Origin: Emmonsiellopsis sp. PD_33
Lineage: Eukaryota > Ascomycota > Eurotiomycetes > Onygenales > Ajellomycetaceae
Direction of reading: 5' to 3'
Assembly (NCBI GenBank): GCA_032988165.1
Contig: JANTQF010000012.1
Location: 62,001-126,000 of the forward strand
DNA: 64,000 nucleotides
This document shows positions 21,923 through 33,432 of this stretch, one piece after another. Position numbers and translations under genes: made by a program. Within the stretch, counting starts at the first letter, position 1. Each line of letters begins with the position of its first letter. The notes beneath the pieces are model-generated. The model worked only from the letters and a program-made list of their open reading frames with translations, had not been told where the DNA came from and searched no databases.

Positions 21923-23197
21923 TGTTTATTTAGGAAGCGGGCGTGAGCTTGGGCTGTTAGGAGGGATATTCAATAGCTATCGGGAAAAGAGTCATGGATC
22001 TGGCAATATGTCAGAATGGCGGATAGTTTTTATGATTCCGCCTTGCGGGTGAGGGGGTTGAAATTGTCTTACATTGTGCGGCGGTCAGCGCATACGTATG
22101 CTCCCATGCGGTGGCTCCCAATGAAGTTATTGGGCAATGGATTGTTTGCAATTGGCGGGCTTACGAACGGCTTACATGGGGTATTGTTGACTGCCAAACC
22201 ACTGGTAGTAGATTGGTTGGTTTCCCTGCTCGATGCTCTGCAGTTGAACTTCCGAGGTTGTTGGTTGAACTAGTCCTTCCCCACGTTAGGGTAGCCACCG
22301 CACGCTTAAATAGACCCCTCCAGCCAGAGACGGCAGTAGAATTAGTAAACAGCATCGCCATAGCATTTACTACCATCGCCTAATTTTTTCCTAAATACAG
22401 CATGGAACCAGTACTGCAACCGCAGGGCGATGTAACTCCTTTGAGGAACATATCCAATCCCCATCATTTAGGAGGTGAGAGGGAGAATTGGCGGGAGCAG
22501 CTGGTATTCCACGTCGTCTCTTGTTGGGTGATGCAGCGTAGACCCAAGTATATCCCGATGCCAGCGGAGGCGAATGCAAGTGGATTAGGTAGAACAGAGG
22601 CCGGTGTTGGTGAAATTGAAATGGGGTGAAACTCATTCAGAAGGATGGCTTGCCCTTCCAGTAGCTCTACCGGGAGATAAGGGTAGACCCATCTGTACCC
22701 GAGATAGCTTTCAGGTGCATAAATAACAGACTACTTGTCGTCTGTCCGCTGGAACGCCTCTTGATTTGCACACATTCGAATCAGCGAGTTGCCAGTCGTG
22801 GAATAGAGTTCTGGGGAGAGGGTTCTTTAGTCAAGCCCATAGAGAAAAGATCATTACTGCAGAAGAGCTCCCACCTTCCGAAGCAGCCAGGTAATAATAC
22901 CGTCCCATGAACAGCTTCGCAATCCACAGTTTGTTGTGCAAGGTCAATCACTGACAGATATGTTGGGTGGATCATTAGTTAGCCGCGCGGGTGGCGCTTA
23001 GTCAGAGCTGGAGGCAGCCGCGACTCGCGTCCTAACCGCAGCCCAAGATACAGTCCAGCAGCCATAGCTTGCTCTGAGTCCCCAACACACCGTCCCGCCT
23101 CCACCACGCCGCCATCTCCTCGCTCTGCTTCTACTCCGTCGTCGACACTTTCACTCGCCCTTACGTCTTTAATTCCCGCAGTACTCATCCCGCAATC
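21923..23197. other. Intergenic, divergent promoters of ligase and proteasome genes
   Basis: 1275 bases between the starts of two divergent genes. Several open frames of 60-90 codons on both strands have no domain and no intron logic. No gene recognised. Confidence 0.5.
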
Positions 23198-24243
23198 ATG
23201 GCTTCTGGATACGACAGAGCCCTTTCAGGTAAGTTGGAGAGCTCCGCATCCATGGCTGTACAAACATCCTGCTAACCTGCTACTAGTCTTTAGGTATGCA
23301 TTCACCTGTGAAGATTCTCTACATTCTTGATTTCCCTCTAACCCCCTCCCAGTCCTGATGGACACGTTTTCCAGGTGGAGTATGCTCTTGAAGCTGTCAA
23401 GAGAGGTATGTTTACCACCACCTCCCCAATCAACCAACCAACCAACCCCCATTAACCACCCACAACTCCAGGTACCTGCGCCGTCGGAGTGAAGGGAAAA
23501 GACATCGTCGTGCTAGGCTGCGAGAAACGCTCCGCCATGAAACTCCAGGACACCCGCATCACGCCGTCGAAGCTCTGTCTGCTCGATAACCACGTCTGCC
23601 TTGCTTTCGCCGGCCTCAACGCTGACGCTAGAATACTTGTCGACAAGGCCAGGCTAGAAGCCCAGTCCCACCGGCTGACAGTAGAGGATCCCGTGACGAT
23701 CGAATATATTACGAAATACGTGGCCGGTGTGCAGCAACGATATACGCAGAGTGGTGGTGTGCGGCCGTTTGGTATCAGTACCTTGATTGTTGGGTTTGAT
23801 AAGGGCGATGAAGTCCCTCGTCTCTATCAGACGGAGCCATCTGGGATTTATTCGGCGTGGTATGTTGGAAAACAAAGCTATGAGGTTGTTGCTACGGGAC
23901 CTAACAATGAAACAGGAAAGCAAACGCTATCGGCCGATCGAGCAAGACAGTTAGAGAATTCCTGGAACGACACCACAAGGATGATATGGACCGGGAAGCC
24001 ACAATCCAGCTCACAATCAAGTCGCTGCTGGAGGTCGTGCAGACCGGTGCGAAGAACATTGAAATCGCCATCATGGCGCCGGGCAAGACCATGGAGCTGC
24101 TGCCCAGCGATCAAATCGAGGCATACGTCAAGAGCATAGAGGCAGAGAAGCAGGAGGAGGCCGCGAAGAAGAAGACGGGCCGGACTCCTGGAACGGGCAC
24201 GGCGGCGATATTAACGCGGGGCGGAGAGGGTGCTGAGAGTTGA
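23198..24243 (+). CDS. PRE6: 20S proteasome subunit alpha-4
   Basis: Five exons, 23198-23228, 23287-23293, 23353-23405, 23472-23859 and 23916-24243, give 268 residues. The spliced protein follows the conserved family: GYDRALSVFSPDGHVFQVEY (the alpha-subunit N-terminal signature), ALEAVKRGTCAVGVKGKD, KLQDTRITPSKL, GLNADARIL, YVAGVQQRYTQSGGVRPFG, QTEPSGIYSAWKANAIGR and SLLEVVQTGAKNIE. These features identify alpha-4 (yeast Pre6, human PSMA7) rather than the other six alpha subunits. It forms part of the outer ring of the 20S core and has no protease activity itself. Exon 2 is a 7-base microexon. The C-terminal extension of about 20 residues (Lys-rich, then Gly/Thr) exceeds the yeast protein. 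It is convergent with the CHY gene, 226 bases apart. Confidence 0.95.
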
Positions 24244-24468
24244 GCGTGGCGTTGAATGACCTGGATGGATTGTTTCTGCACTATTGCTACTAGTTCCAAG
24301 ACTCTTTATGTTGTTATCTATGTCTCTGCTTCCTCTTTCTCAATCTAGAAGCCTATCATATCAATAAGAAAGTAGGTATATCGCGGTAAAATAAACAGAA
24401 ATGAAGCGAGAATAAATCAAGGGTAATTGTCAATCATTATCATCATAAAAGTAGGCCAAGTCTCCAGC

Positions 24469-25221
24469 CTATCCCAGCCGATTCGGCGCATCCTTGACGT
24501 TGAAAATACTCCGCTCCTCCTCCTGCCGTACTCTGTCGTCTTTCAACATCCTGCATCGAAAGACCATTTATTAGCTTGTGGAGATAAAACGAAACGAGGT
24601 TTTCCCACCTAGCATCAACACGGGCATCCTCGCCCTCGATCTGCAGCGCGGCCTTGGGCGTCTTGGCGTCGAGCACGAAATGGTTATCGCAGTGCGGGCA
24701 ATACTCGTCGCTGTTGGGAGTTGTTCCAGCCATTAGTAGTCAGGTCTTAGCTCCCGGATATATAGATATATATGTATATATATACCTGTCCTCGAACTCC
24801 CGCGCGTCCTTGCGGAAACACTTCTTGCACTTTTTGCACGCGAATGTCTTGTATAAAGCATCAGCCCCTCATCCATCGCACTAGATTATGTAGCTATTTA
24901 TTTATTCACCATGTCGAATGACTGCAGCAGCTCGTGGGATTCCTGTTCCTGATGGCACTCGGCGCAGTCGAACCATCGCTTGCCTGGATAGATAGGGTGG
25001 TTAACGTTCTGTTGGATTGTTTAGGTATTCGAGTGGAAGGGCCGCGTCGACTCACAGCATGGCGAGCGGATGGCCACCTGGGCGTTTAGGATGTGTTTGC
25101 TAGAGGAGACGAGGGGGGGTTAGCTGGCAGAAGCAAGAATTAAGCGGGAGCTGGAGCTGGAGCTGGAGCTGGAGAAGAGATAATGGGGGGCGGGCGAGGG
25201 GCGGGATACGACTCACCACAT
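24469..25221 (-). CDS. CHY-type zinc-finger protein
   Basis: Six exons: 25217-25221, 25056-25099, 24910-24983, 24786-24847, 24609-24710 and 24469-24550, together 122 residues. The first exon contributes only five coding bases (ATGTG); all junctions are GT-AG and keep frame. The protein starts MCKHILNAQVAIRSPCCKRW and continues FDCAECHQEQESHELL, FACKKCKKCFRKD and DEYCPHCDNHFVLDAK: the Cys/His spacing of the CHY zinc finger, which binds three zinc ions. Fungal proteins of this small type are related to yeast Hot13, a factor of mitochondrial intermembrane-space oxidative folding, but that function is an extrapolation. The tail is charged and ends APNRLG. It diverges from the 5-phosphatase gene, with a Tc1/mariner element inserted between. 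Confidence 0.85.
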
Positions 25222-25822
25222 GGCTGGACGGGGGAGTCTACAGGGTTTGAACCTGGTCGGAGCGGGGGATTCAGGGCGAGCAGGTTATTTACTGTTCCTG
25301 CATGGACGGGTGCTGGGTGGTCGAGGCCCTTGGCTGGGTAGGTATTTGAATGTTGAAGTTGGTGGAGGAGGAAGAAGTTTGGAAATTGGCGGGCAGATGA
25401 ATCCTCCACTACTACTCCGTAGTAGCTATTTAGTTGCAGACCATCGAGATCTCCAGCTAGCAAGTTGCGGGGGAGCAGAACTAAGTGTTGGACGATGTTA
25501 ATTCCTCCCTTTTCTCTTCCAATTCCAGTTCTGTATCTTCTATATATTTTATTCTCTATTTTCTGGTAGATTTGCCCTTGAACCCTGGGACTCGCCGGCT
25601 GCCAGATCACGTTATCTCAGCAGAGCCGCGTTGCCGCCAGATCCTTCAACCTCCGCAACCTCACCTCTCGTCTCTCGTCTCCCATCTTCCTCCATCTATC
25701 TCCCTCTCTGCCCGCTGTCTACTCTCCTCCCCGCGCTGTGTTGTCCCCGTTGCTGCTGTCCACGCCATGGTTGGCTTGTAGTCTGGCCCGTCATCCAGGC
25801 CGTGTCATTCGCCGTCCAAATA
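25222..25822. other. Divergent promoter, left part
   Basis: Upstream DNA of the CHY gene up to the Tc1/mariner insertion. Contains pyrimidine-rich tracts at 25660-25730. No gene recognised. The target dinucleotide TA is at 25821-25822. Confidence 0.5.
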
Positions 25823-25931
25823 TTGTCGTTTTCAAAAACCTTGCGAAAGTCACGTGATTCAGCCCTTGGCAGAAACACACACCAAAAAAACACATGTCAT
25901 TCCCACCCAGCATAGAAAATAGAGATGATAA
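25823..25931 (+). repeat. Left terminal inverted repeat of Tc1/mariner element
   Basis: About 109 bases match the complement of 29228-29334 with few differences, mostly C/T or G/A. Similarity continues inwards (AACCTTTCTACCCACCAAA) after a short insertion of about ten bases in the left copy. CpGs near 25827, 25844 and 25853 are retained. Confidence 0.9.
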
Positions 25932-26018
25932 AAATCAACAAACCTTTCTACCCACCAAAACATGCATTTTTGACTCCATTTTTTGCACATAATTGCTCTA
26001 TATCCACCTCTTTTTAAG

Positions 26019-28169
26019 ATGCCTACCTCAAAGACCCATTCCTGCTGTTTGAATGCCCTAAAAACCCATAAAACATGCCCTCACAGCAGTGCAAAGGCCA
26101 CCCTGAATGTGGCAGCTGCTACAAAGGGGACCCCACAGAATGCAGCCACTGCAAAGGCCATCAACAGGCCTGCAAAGAGAAAGCCTGCACCAAGGAGGCA
26201 GAAGGCTGCCCTGCAGGCAGTTCAGACCACTCCCATGCCACCACTGCAGATTCAATTCCTCAACCCAGCAGCCATTATAATGGTGAACACAGACAATGAG
26301 GTAGACAAGGAGGAGGATGAGGAGGATGAGGAGGAAGAGGCCCCCCTCCCCTATATGGAATCCTCTCCATTACCAGAGGATCAGTCCCCTAAGTGAGAAT
26401 CATCCCCACAGATGTTGCCAACACCAGAGCATGAGATATTATTTGCTATGTCATCATCACTATCAGAGCCAGAGCCAGAGACTCAATATAGTCCTTCCCA
26501 CCCTGATATCAGTCAGGTTTTAGGTAATAATAATGAAGGATTTATCTCATTCAGCCTCCATCAACACATTATGATAGTAGGCAAAAAGGTCCCTATATTC
26601 TCCACATTCAAGCTCTGCTCTACAGACAGGATGGTGTCACTGGCCTGCACAGAGGTTGATGCTCATAGAATCTCAAGGCAATGGAATGAAAATAACCCAG
26701 GAAAGAAGGTAAAATTTGACCATACAATTACAATCTGCTCTGAGAGTAAGTAAAAAATGGAAGATACACTCATCTTTAACACCCAGTATGATAGTGATCA
26801 GATCCACCCACTACTAGAGTAATATAGGGAGAGCAGTAGCAAGAGCTTTAAGGTTAAATTGGTGATATATTTCAGGGGGGAAATCATTGATGCTGAGGCC
26901 ATAACAGCTGCAGCTGCAGCTGCAGAGGCAGAGACTGTACAGTTAATCAAGCTGACCTTCAAAAAACACACAAAAGACATTAAAAACAATCCAGAATCTC
27001 CTACACAGCTAGCAAAATCACCTCACATTGCAGATGTAGCTAATAATGAGAACACTGCAGAGAACACTGCAGAGATCTCTACCTTTCAGGTCACCACTAC
27101 CACCAAACAACATGCCAAGTTGAAGACTAAACACAAGAAAGAGGATAAGCTCAGTCAATTGAGCAGGAAGATAGAGAAGCAATGGCAATGTCAGCATTTA
27201 AACTGTAGGAATTATGACAAGGAAATCTGCTGGCTCTCACTATCTGATAACTATATTCCAATGGTTAGTAGTAAGATCAGTACCTGGGTGTTCAATATAA
27301 TGGATGATAAGGCCACATTACAGGTCCCAGGCCATAGTCTCATTAAAAGACTGCTTGAATGAGATCCAAAATTCTCAAAAAAGACTACTGAAGCTGCTAC
27401 TAAGACTTCAAAACTACCTGTACAGCCCAATATGCTAGCTATTATCTTTCCTCCAAGTGCTCCTGCAGCACCTGCAGTGCCTGCAGCAAATGGAATGAGT
27501 AATTTGATGAACATTATGATGATGAGATGTTTGATAGAGATGTCAGGTAGAAGGCCTTCCTACCCCTTATATCTGCTATATCCTTCACTAGATCTGTTTG
27601 CTCCATTTAATTCACCATTTAACCTGCCTACTAACCTGCCAGCTACACTAAACCCTCTATATCCATCAAATCCAATGAGTCCTACAAAGTCTTCAACTGA
27701 TCTACCTCCCAAACTGCCATCAATATCCCCCCCCCCCTAAGAACCTGAGCTTCCAGCACTCAGTAGTCCTCTGCCAACACTGGGCTCTCTAGCTGACCAC
27801 ATTAGAGACAAATATTTCAACTGGCTCATCACCAAACAGCCAATGCATGCAGATTCCCTTAGAGATGCAAAAGACATGTTTGAACAGGAGGTCTTTGAGT
27901 TGGATATGATCCACAAACTGCCTGAGAAGGAATTACACAGACTTAATATATCATGGGGTGTTTTCTATATGATTCAGGACAGGTTGAAAGATCCTAAGTG
28001 GCTTCAACATCTCAGAGAGTTCAGATACAAGATCTGTAGCAGGAGCACAGTAAGTTCCAGGCCTCTTATAGATGATTCAACACAATATGGGGGGGAGGAG
28101 GCACAGTTTCTTAATGGCAAGACACAGTTTACCAATGGGAATGCAGATTCTCTTGATTATATACAGTAA
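26019..28169 (+). pseudogene. Passenger gene of Tc1/mariner element (unknown protein, about 716 codons)
   Basis: A single frame runs from the ATG at 26019 to TAA at 28167 with only five in-frame stops (26394, near 26751, near 26820, 27361, 27738), each one transition away from CAA or CGA, and no frameshift. In order it shows: a basic Lys/Ala/Pro-rich N-terminus; an acidic run (DKEEDEEDEEEE) near residue 95; a folded region with KLCSTDRMVSLACTEVDAH and a repeated aromatic/hydrophobic pattern; an Ala repeat; a Lys-rich segment; a Cys motif WQCQHLNCRNYDKEICW near residue 390; a Pro-rich segment; and a C-terminal helical part (ELHRLNISWGVFYMIQDRLK). The Cys motif suggests a small zinc-binding module. 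It converges on the transposase gene, 27 bases apart. I do not recognise the family. Confidence 0.7.
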
Positions 28170-28196
28170 AATAGGGGTCTAACCAATATGAGCTAA

Positions 28197-29183
28197 TCAA
28201 AAATATCCTCTGGCATTAGAATCTCCCATAAAATTCCTCACCCCATAGTGTAGGAACTCTTCAAAATCTCTATTAAATTACTCATCAACCAGAGCTCTAT
28301 GCCTCCATATCCACACCTTCAATGCATGAAAAGATTCCTCAATTGGGTTATAATCTGGCAAATATAGTGGCAGGAACAGCAGGCTAATTCCTACTTCTAT
28401 ACAGATCTCCTTGAGCTCTTGAGAACAGTGCATATTGCAGTTATCTATCACTAGAACATGAAATCCTCACTGGCACTCTAGTATAACACAAAGCCATACA
28501 AATTCATTAAATCTCTCAGTGTTGTATGAGCTATGGAAGATGTCATATGCCTTATATCCATCCACCATTATAGTAGGTAAGATTGACCACCTTGTTGACC
28601 TCTTACAGGGTGTTCTAACCCTACATAGGAAGCCTCTTGCTGACCAGCCATATCTTTAATCCACAGTACATTTATTTGCAGTACTCTCATCAAGAAAGAC
28701 AAGCTGTTCAGCCTCATATTATGATATCTGAGCCAGCCACACCTGGCAGAGCTCAGCATCTTGCTGGCTAGCTACACATTCAACCTGACAGACTCAGGAC
28801 ATGTCAGTTAAGAATCTCTTGCTCAGGCCAGTTACTTACCTTCTTATTCATCAAATTCAACTTCCTCAGCACTCTCCAGACCATTGAAACACTGGTTTCT
28901 ATATCAAATTCATCCTTCACAAACCAAACCACCTCATCCAGATACACCATTGGATATTCTGCATAGAAGTCCTCCAGCCCCCAGAGCACATCCTGGGTGA
29001 GCTGCTGCAGCCTTCCTTGAATGGCTCTATAGCCTCTGGGTGTTTTAAACATGTGCTGGTTCCATTGAAGTCAATATACAGTTGAAAGATGGACTGAGTG
29101 TGTACAGGAGATTGAAGATGGCAAGTTCCCACCCTGTAGCAGCTGTATGATTGATGCAACAGTTGATTCATCAATTACAGGAG
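28197..29183 (-). pseudogene. Tc1/mariner transposase (DDE superfamily), RIP-damaged
   Basis: The minus strand starts MPPVIDESTVASIIQLLQGG, an N-terminal helix-turn-helix start common in fungal Tc1 transposases, continues with a second DNA-binding segment (SVSMVWRVLRKLNLMNKK), an intron of about 60 bases starting GTAAGT near 28844, and then the catalytic domain: QLVFLDES with the first Asp, HVLVIDNCNMH with the second, and LYLPDYNPIEESFHALKVW with the final Glu. All three acidic residues remain. Stops interrupt the frame near 29071, 28716, 28670, 28480 and 28287, all explicable by transitions. The frame ends at TGA 28197. The element copy is therefore not autonomous. Confidence 0.85.
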
Positions 29184-29227
29184 GCATTATAATAATTTTT
29201 GGAGGTGTTTGGTGGGTAGAAAGGTTT

Positions 29228-29334
29228 ATCATCTCTATTTTCTATGCTGGGTGGGAATGACACACATTTTTTTAGTGTGTGTTTCCACCAAGGGCTGAAT
29301 CACGCGACTTTCGCAAGGTTTTTGAAAACGACAA
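29228..29334 (-). repeat. Right terminal inverted repeat of Tc1/mariner element
   Basis: Complement of the left repeat. It ends at AACGACAA just before the TA duplication at 29335-29336. Confidence 0.9.
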
Positions 29335-29482
29335 TAGTCGCCTCTGCCAATTCTTAGCCTCTTGGTCTCCGCCAGGCACACGACGTCACCATCTGCTCGC
29401 CGAAGAACTTCCTCCCGCCTCCAGATGATTCTCCCCAGCCGGCTGGCCTGTCTTCTGCCTCCATCCCTGTGTGCCGTTCGCC

Positions 29483-32400
29483 ATGGACCGCAAGAGTAAC
29501 GACAACACCGACGACGAGTCCATTGTGAGCAACCATTTGCCCGTCTCTACCTGCGCTGACTGCTGCTTATTCTGACCTCTGCTCTCAAAATACAGAAACC
29601 CGTCTCCTCCCTCCTCTCCCACTTCGAGAACCTCGCCCATCTTAAACCAAAGTCAACCGCCTCCCCCGCTCACGAATCCCGCCCATCCTTCCTAGAAACC
29701 CCCGACGTCGGGCTCAGCCGGGCCTCCCTGGACCTCCCGCGCCCCGACTCCACATGGTCGTCCTCCACCTCCCCCTCGCCAGGACGTCTCCAAAGCCCCG
29801 CCGCTCCTCTTGATAAGGATGGCTCTCCGGGTAGGCGAGGCCATGTTAGGCCTCTCTCGATGAATGTGTCGCCAGCTTCTTGGAAACCCCCAGTCCGCGG
29901 TGTAGATTCTCCCCGCTCTACTCCTCCGAGAAATGTCATTCCAGCCGCAGAAAACCGGCTTAGAGAGCCGCAAAGTGCAATCCCTGAGCTATCCGTCCCA
30001 GACCCTCCTCCATCCCGAAGACCCTACAGTAGCCGGAGTCGCCCTACCACTCCCCTCGTCGACTCCACTGGTCTAGTTACCACCGCATCTCGCCGCACCG
30101 AGGACAGGGATTATGGATCTAAGAAGAATGGGAAAAGCTCATCTGTTCCGCCTCCTGTCAATAGGGCTGAGAAACCCAAAATCCCCGCCAAAAAGCCGTC
30201 CGTTGCTCCTCGTTTAGAAACAGGCAATTCGCTTGCGCCTTCATCGGAAAGAACTTCTTTTGAGGATAGGGTTTCACCGTTTAGTACTCCGCCAAGCAGC
30301 CCCGAAAAAACACCAGCATCGTTGCCAACGAACGGATATGCTTCGAAACGAATCCCCCCAAGATCCGTCGTTGACGATGTACCTCGCAACTCCTTGCCCG
30401 ACCCTACTCCGATCCCGCATGCCCGCAGGTCTGCGACCTTTGATACGAGGAAACTCAACTTTTCACGCTCGAATAGCTCAGCGGCCACCGGCCGCGGGAG
30501 CAGGCCTGCCCCACCACCTCCACCAATTAAACGGAGCGACACAGGCTTTTCGAAGCGGAGAAGTGCGCGGGATTTGGCCGTTGATCGTGACTATTCCAGC
30601 GACATGCCGGAGGATCGACCAGGTTTACCACCGCGCTCTCAGCCTCGGATACCACAAGGAAGGGCTCCTCCGCGCCCTGAGAGATTAGATGTGAACTCGG
30701 CTCGGGATTCCATGGCCAGGAGCTCGATTGATATTCCGTCAAGATCAAGACCGTCTTCCATGATGCGCGCTGAAACCCCCACTACCAATTTCCCCCCGCC
30801 ACCTCGAAGGGATACTGCCGCCATTGTCGGACGGGCCTCCATGGACGTCCAAAGCACATCTACTCCGCAATTTTCCCGGGCGCCTATGCTTTCAGTGGAA
30901 TCCCTTTCGTCCTCTCCGGCTCCCAGTCAGCGTCATGGGAGATCCGCTCGTGCTGAGTCAGATGAACCTGACCTTTCCTTCGATGAGGCCCCAGTTCCCC
31001 GAACAGACTACCCAGACTTCTCCAATACCAATCGGCGACCACCATGCTTTAGGAGTGGGGCTAGGAAAATCCATACCAAGCACGACACCCGGGTATTTGA
31101 TGTTTGTGGGAACTATGCGTGCACCACTGGTTACTTTACTCGAGTCTGGGATTTGGTATCTGGCGAGCAAATTCTGGGCTTGAACCATGGTGAGACGGTA
31201 AAGGGGCTCTCGATTGCATTCAAACCGGGTAATACTATGAACGATGAGGGGAAACTGCTTTGGCTGGGTACAAATGCCGGGGAGATCCATGAGGTTGATA
31301 TTCAAACGCAGTCCATCGTTTCGACACGAAATTCGCCGTCGCGGAGGGAAATTATCAAAATTTATCGCCACAAGAAGGAGCTTTGGACGCTTGACGACGA
31401 CGGGAAATTGCTTTTGTGGCCTCCAGATGAGTCCGGCGCGCCAAACCTGCAGTACAGTTACAGTCATCCATATGACAGAGTTGCCAAAGGGCACACCTTT
31501 TCAATGGTGGTGGGTGATCATCTATGGCATGCCACCGGGAAAGAAGTACGGATATATAACCCCAACTCCAAGGATGCTAGTTTCCAGGTCCTCAAGGGTC
31601 CATTGGGAAAGTCGAACGCCGGCGAAGTCACATCCGGCACCACGAGCCCAAAGGATGGCGGTCTGGTATATCTTGGCCATGCAGATGGCAAGGTCACTAT
31701 CTACTCCTCCAAGGATTACACCTGCCTTGCGACCTTGAATGTGAGCGTGTACAAAATTAACTGTCTCGCGATGGTTGGCGATTATCTGTGGGCTGGGTAC
31801 AAAACTGGCATGATCTATGTCTATGACACTTCCACTACGCCTTGGACGGTGAAGAAGGATTGGCAGGCGCACGATCATGCTGTTTGCGGGTTGGTGCTAG
31901 ATTCGAGTAGTATATGGACCGTCAATAGGCTGCAGGTTGTCTCGCTTGGCGTGGATAATTATATTCGTCTTTGGGATGCTATGCTGGAGGACGATTGGCT
32001 TGGTTTGTCTACCTCTTTTCTAACAACCAAACACATGCTGATTTTCTTTAGAAACGAGAATGCACAGCAGAGACATTGAATACTGTAATTTCCGCGAGCT
32101 CACTGCGGCAGTGGTTACGTGGAATGCTGGTGCAACGGTGCCAGGTAACTTACGAGATAGCAAGTTCATTCGAGACGCCATCCATCCTGAAAACCCACCG
32201 GAGATTTTGGTTTTCGGATTCCAAGAGCTTGTAGATCTGGAAAATAAAAAGATAACAGCCAGTGAGTAACATTTCTCCCCTCAGCTATTTTGTCGTCATT
32301 TTACTCATACATGTCCACAGAGAGCCTCCTCATGGGTAGCAAGAAGAAAGATAGCGCGGACAAAGAACACATGAGCCGACAGTACCGGGTTTGGAAAGAC

Positions 32401-33432
32401 TATCTTGCATCTGTCATTCAAGATATCATGCCCACCGGCCAATCCTATGCTCTCCTCCACACGTCACACCTCATTGGTCTCTTCACATGCGTGTTCGTCA
32501 AGCAGTCGGAGCGTCAACGGATCAGGGGCATAAGCGCCGCTGAGGTTAAGCGAGGAATGGGCGGGCTACATGGAAATAAGGTACGTTTATACCAGATTAT
32601 ATGCGTCTATTACAAATTTGCTAATCGATAAAAGGGTGCCCTGGTCCTCCGTTTCATAATTGACGACAGTTCTGTCTGTTTCATAAATTGCCACTTGGCA
32701 GCTGGGCAAACTCACACAGCCCATCGGAATAACGACATCGCCGCGATTCTCGAGAGCGAGTCTCTTCCCATCGAAACCAGCTATTCCAATAGAATAGACC
32801 TCTTCGTCGGCGGAGGCGACGGCACAATGATTCTCGACCACGAAATATGCATCCTAAACGGCGATCTAAACTACCGCATCGACTCCATGCCGCGCAATAC
32901 GGTCATCGAAGCGGTCAAGGCACACAACCTTCCCAAACTCCTTGACCGCGACCAGCTCCTCGCTTCTCGCCGGAAAAATCCCGGCTTCAGGCTTCGCTCT
33001 TTCAATGAGGCGCCCATCACCTTTGCCCCTACATACAAATACGACGTCGGGACAGACCAGTATGATACAAGCGAGAAGAAACGCTCGCCGGCCTGGTGTG
33101 ACAGACTCCTTTACCGTGGCGTCGGACGGATAAAGCAACTCGAGTACCGACGGCATGAGGTCAAGGTATCTGACCACCGGCCTGTCAGCGGGCTATTTAA
33201 GATGCGAATTAAGTCTGTACATGCCGAGAAACGGAATATTACCTGGGAGTCGTGCCAGCAGGAGTTCGTCAAGGAGAAACGGAGGCTGGCGACGGATGCG
33301 AGGTATGTTCTAGAGCTGCTAGGTTTGATTGATACATTTTTAACACTTTGTAGCATCGATTACCTCGTCCGACTTCTCGGCTTGGACCCGAAGGAAGCCA
33401 GATCTTTGATTTCTTCGAATGGCGGGGGCTAA
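29483..33432 (+). CDS. Inositol polyphosphate 5-phosphatase with WD40-like region
   Basis: Six exons (29483-29524, 29596-32002, 32052-32261, 32321-32580, 32635-33302, 33354-33432) give 1221 residues. Residues 1 to about 490 are disordered, rich in Pro, Ser and Arg, with PPPPPP and many SP/TP sites. Residues about 500-815 form WD40-like repeats (VWDLVSGEQILGL, LGTNAGEIHEVD, YVYDTSTTPW, NYIRLWDAMLEDDWL). From about 830 to 1165 lies the 5-phosphatase domain with WNAGA, FGFQELVDLENKK, FINCHLAAGQ, NGDLNYRID, SPAWCDRLLYRG and SDHRPVSGLF, all catalytic motifs present. Such enzymes remove the 5-phosphate from phosphoinositides or soluble inositol phosphates; the WD40 plus 5-phosphatase order is known in fungi and plants. 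A short helical end follows. A transposon lies 147 bases before the start codon. Confidence 0.92.

Larger units (their letters stand above)
25823..29334. mobile_element. Tc1/mariner DNA transposon with a second gene
   Basis: The element is bounded by the same sequence in inverted orientation, TTGTCGTTTTCAAAAACCTT at 25823 and its complement ending at 29334, and is flanked by TA on both sides, the target duplication of the Tc1/mariner superfamily. It contains two convergent genes: on the minus strand a transposase with a DDE domain, and on the plus strand a long frame of unknown function. The interior holds no CpG that I can find, whereas the outermost terminal repeats keep several. Both genes are broken by stops consistent with C-to-T change. 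At 3512 bp it is about twice the usual size for this superfamily. Confidence 0.9.

Noticed and set aside
23654..24299. Minus-strand frames opposite the proteasome gene
   Set aside because: Antisense shadows; the plus-strand product is unambiguous.
26075..26299. Cys/His-rich frame resembling a metallothionein or knuckle protein
   Set aside because: It is the alternative frame of the Ala/Lys/Pro-rich start of the transposon passenger gene; the main frame continues for 700 codons.
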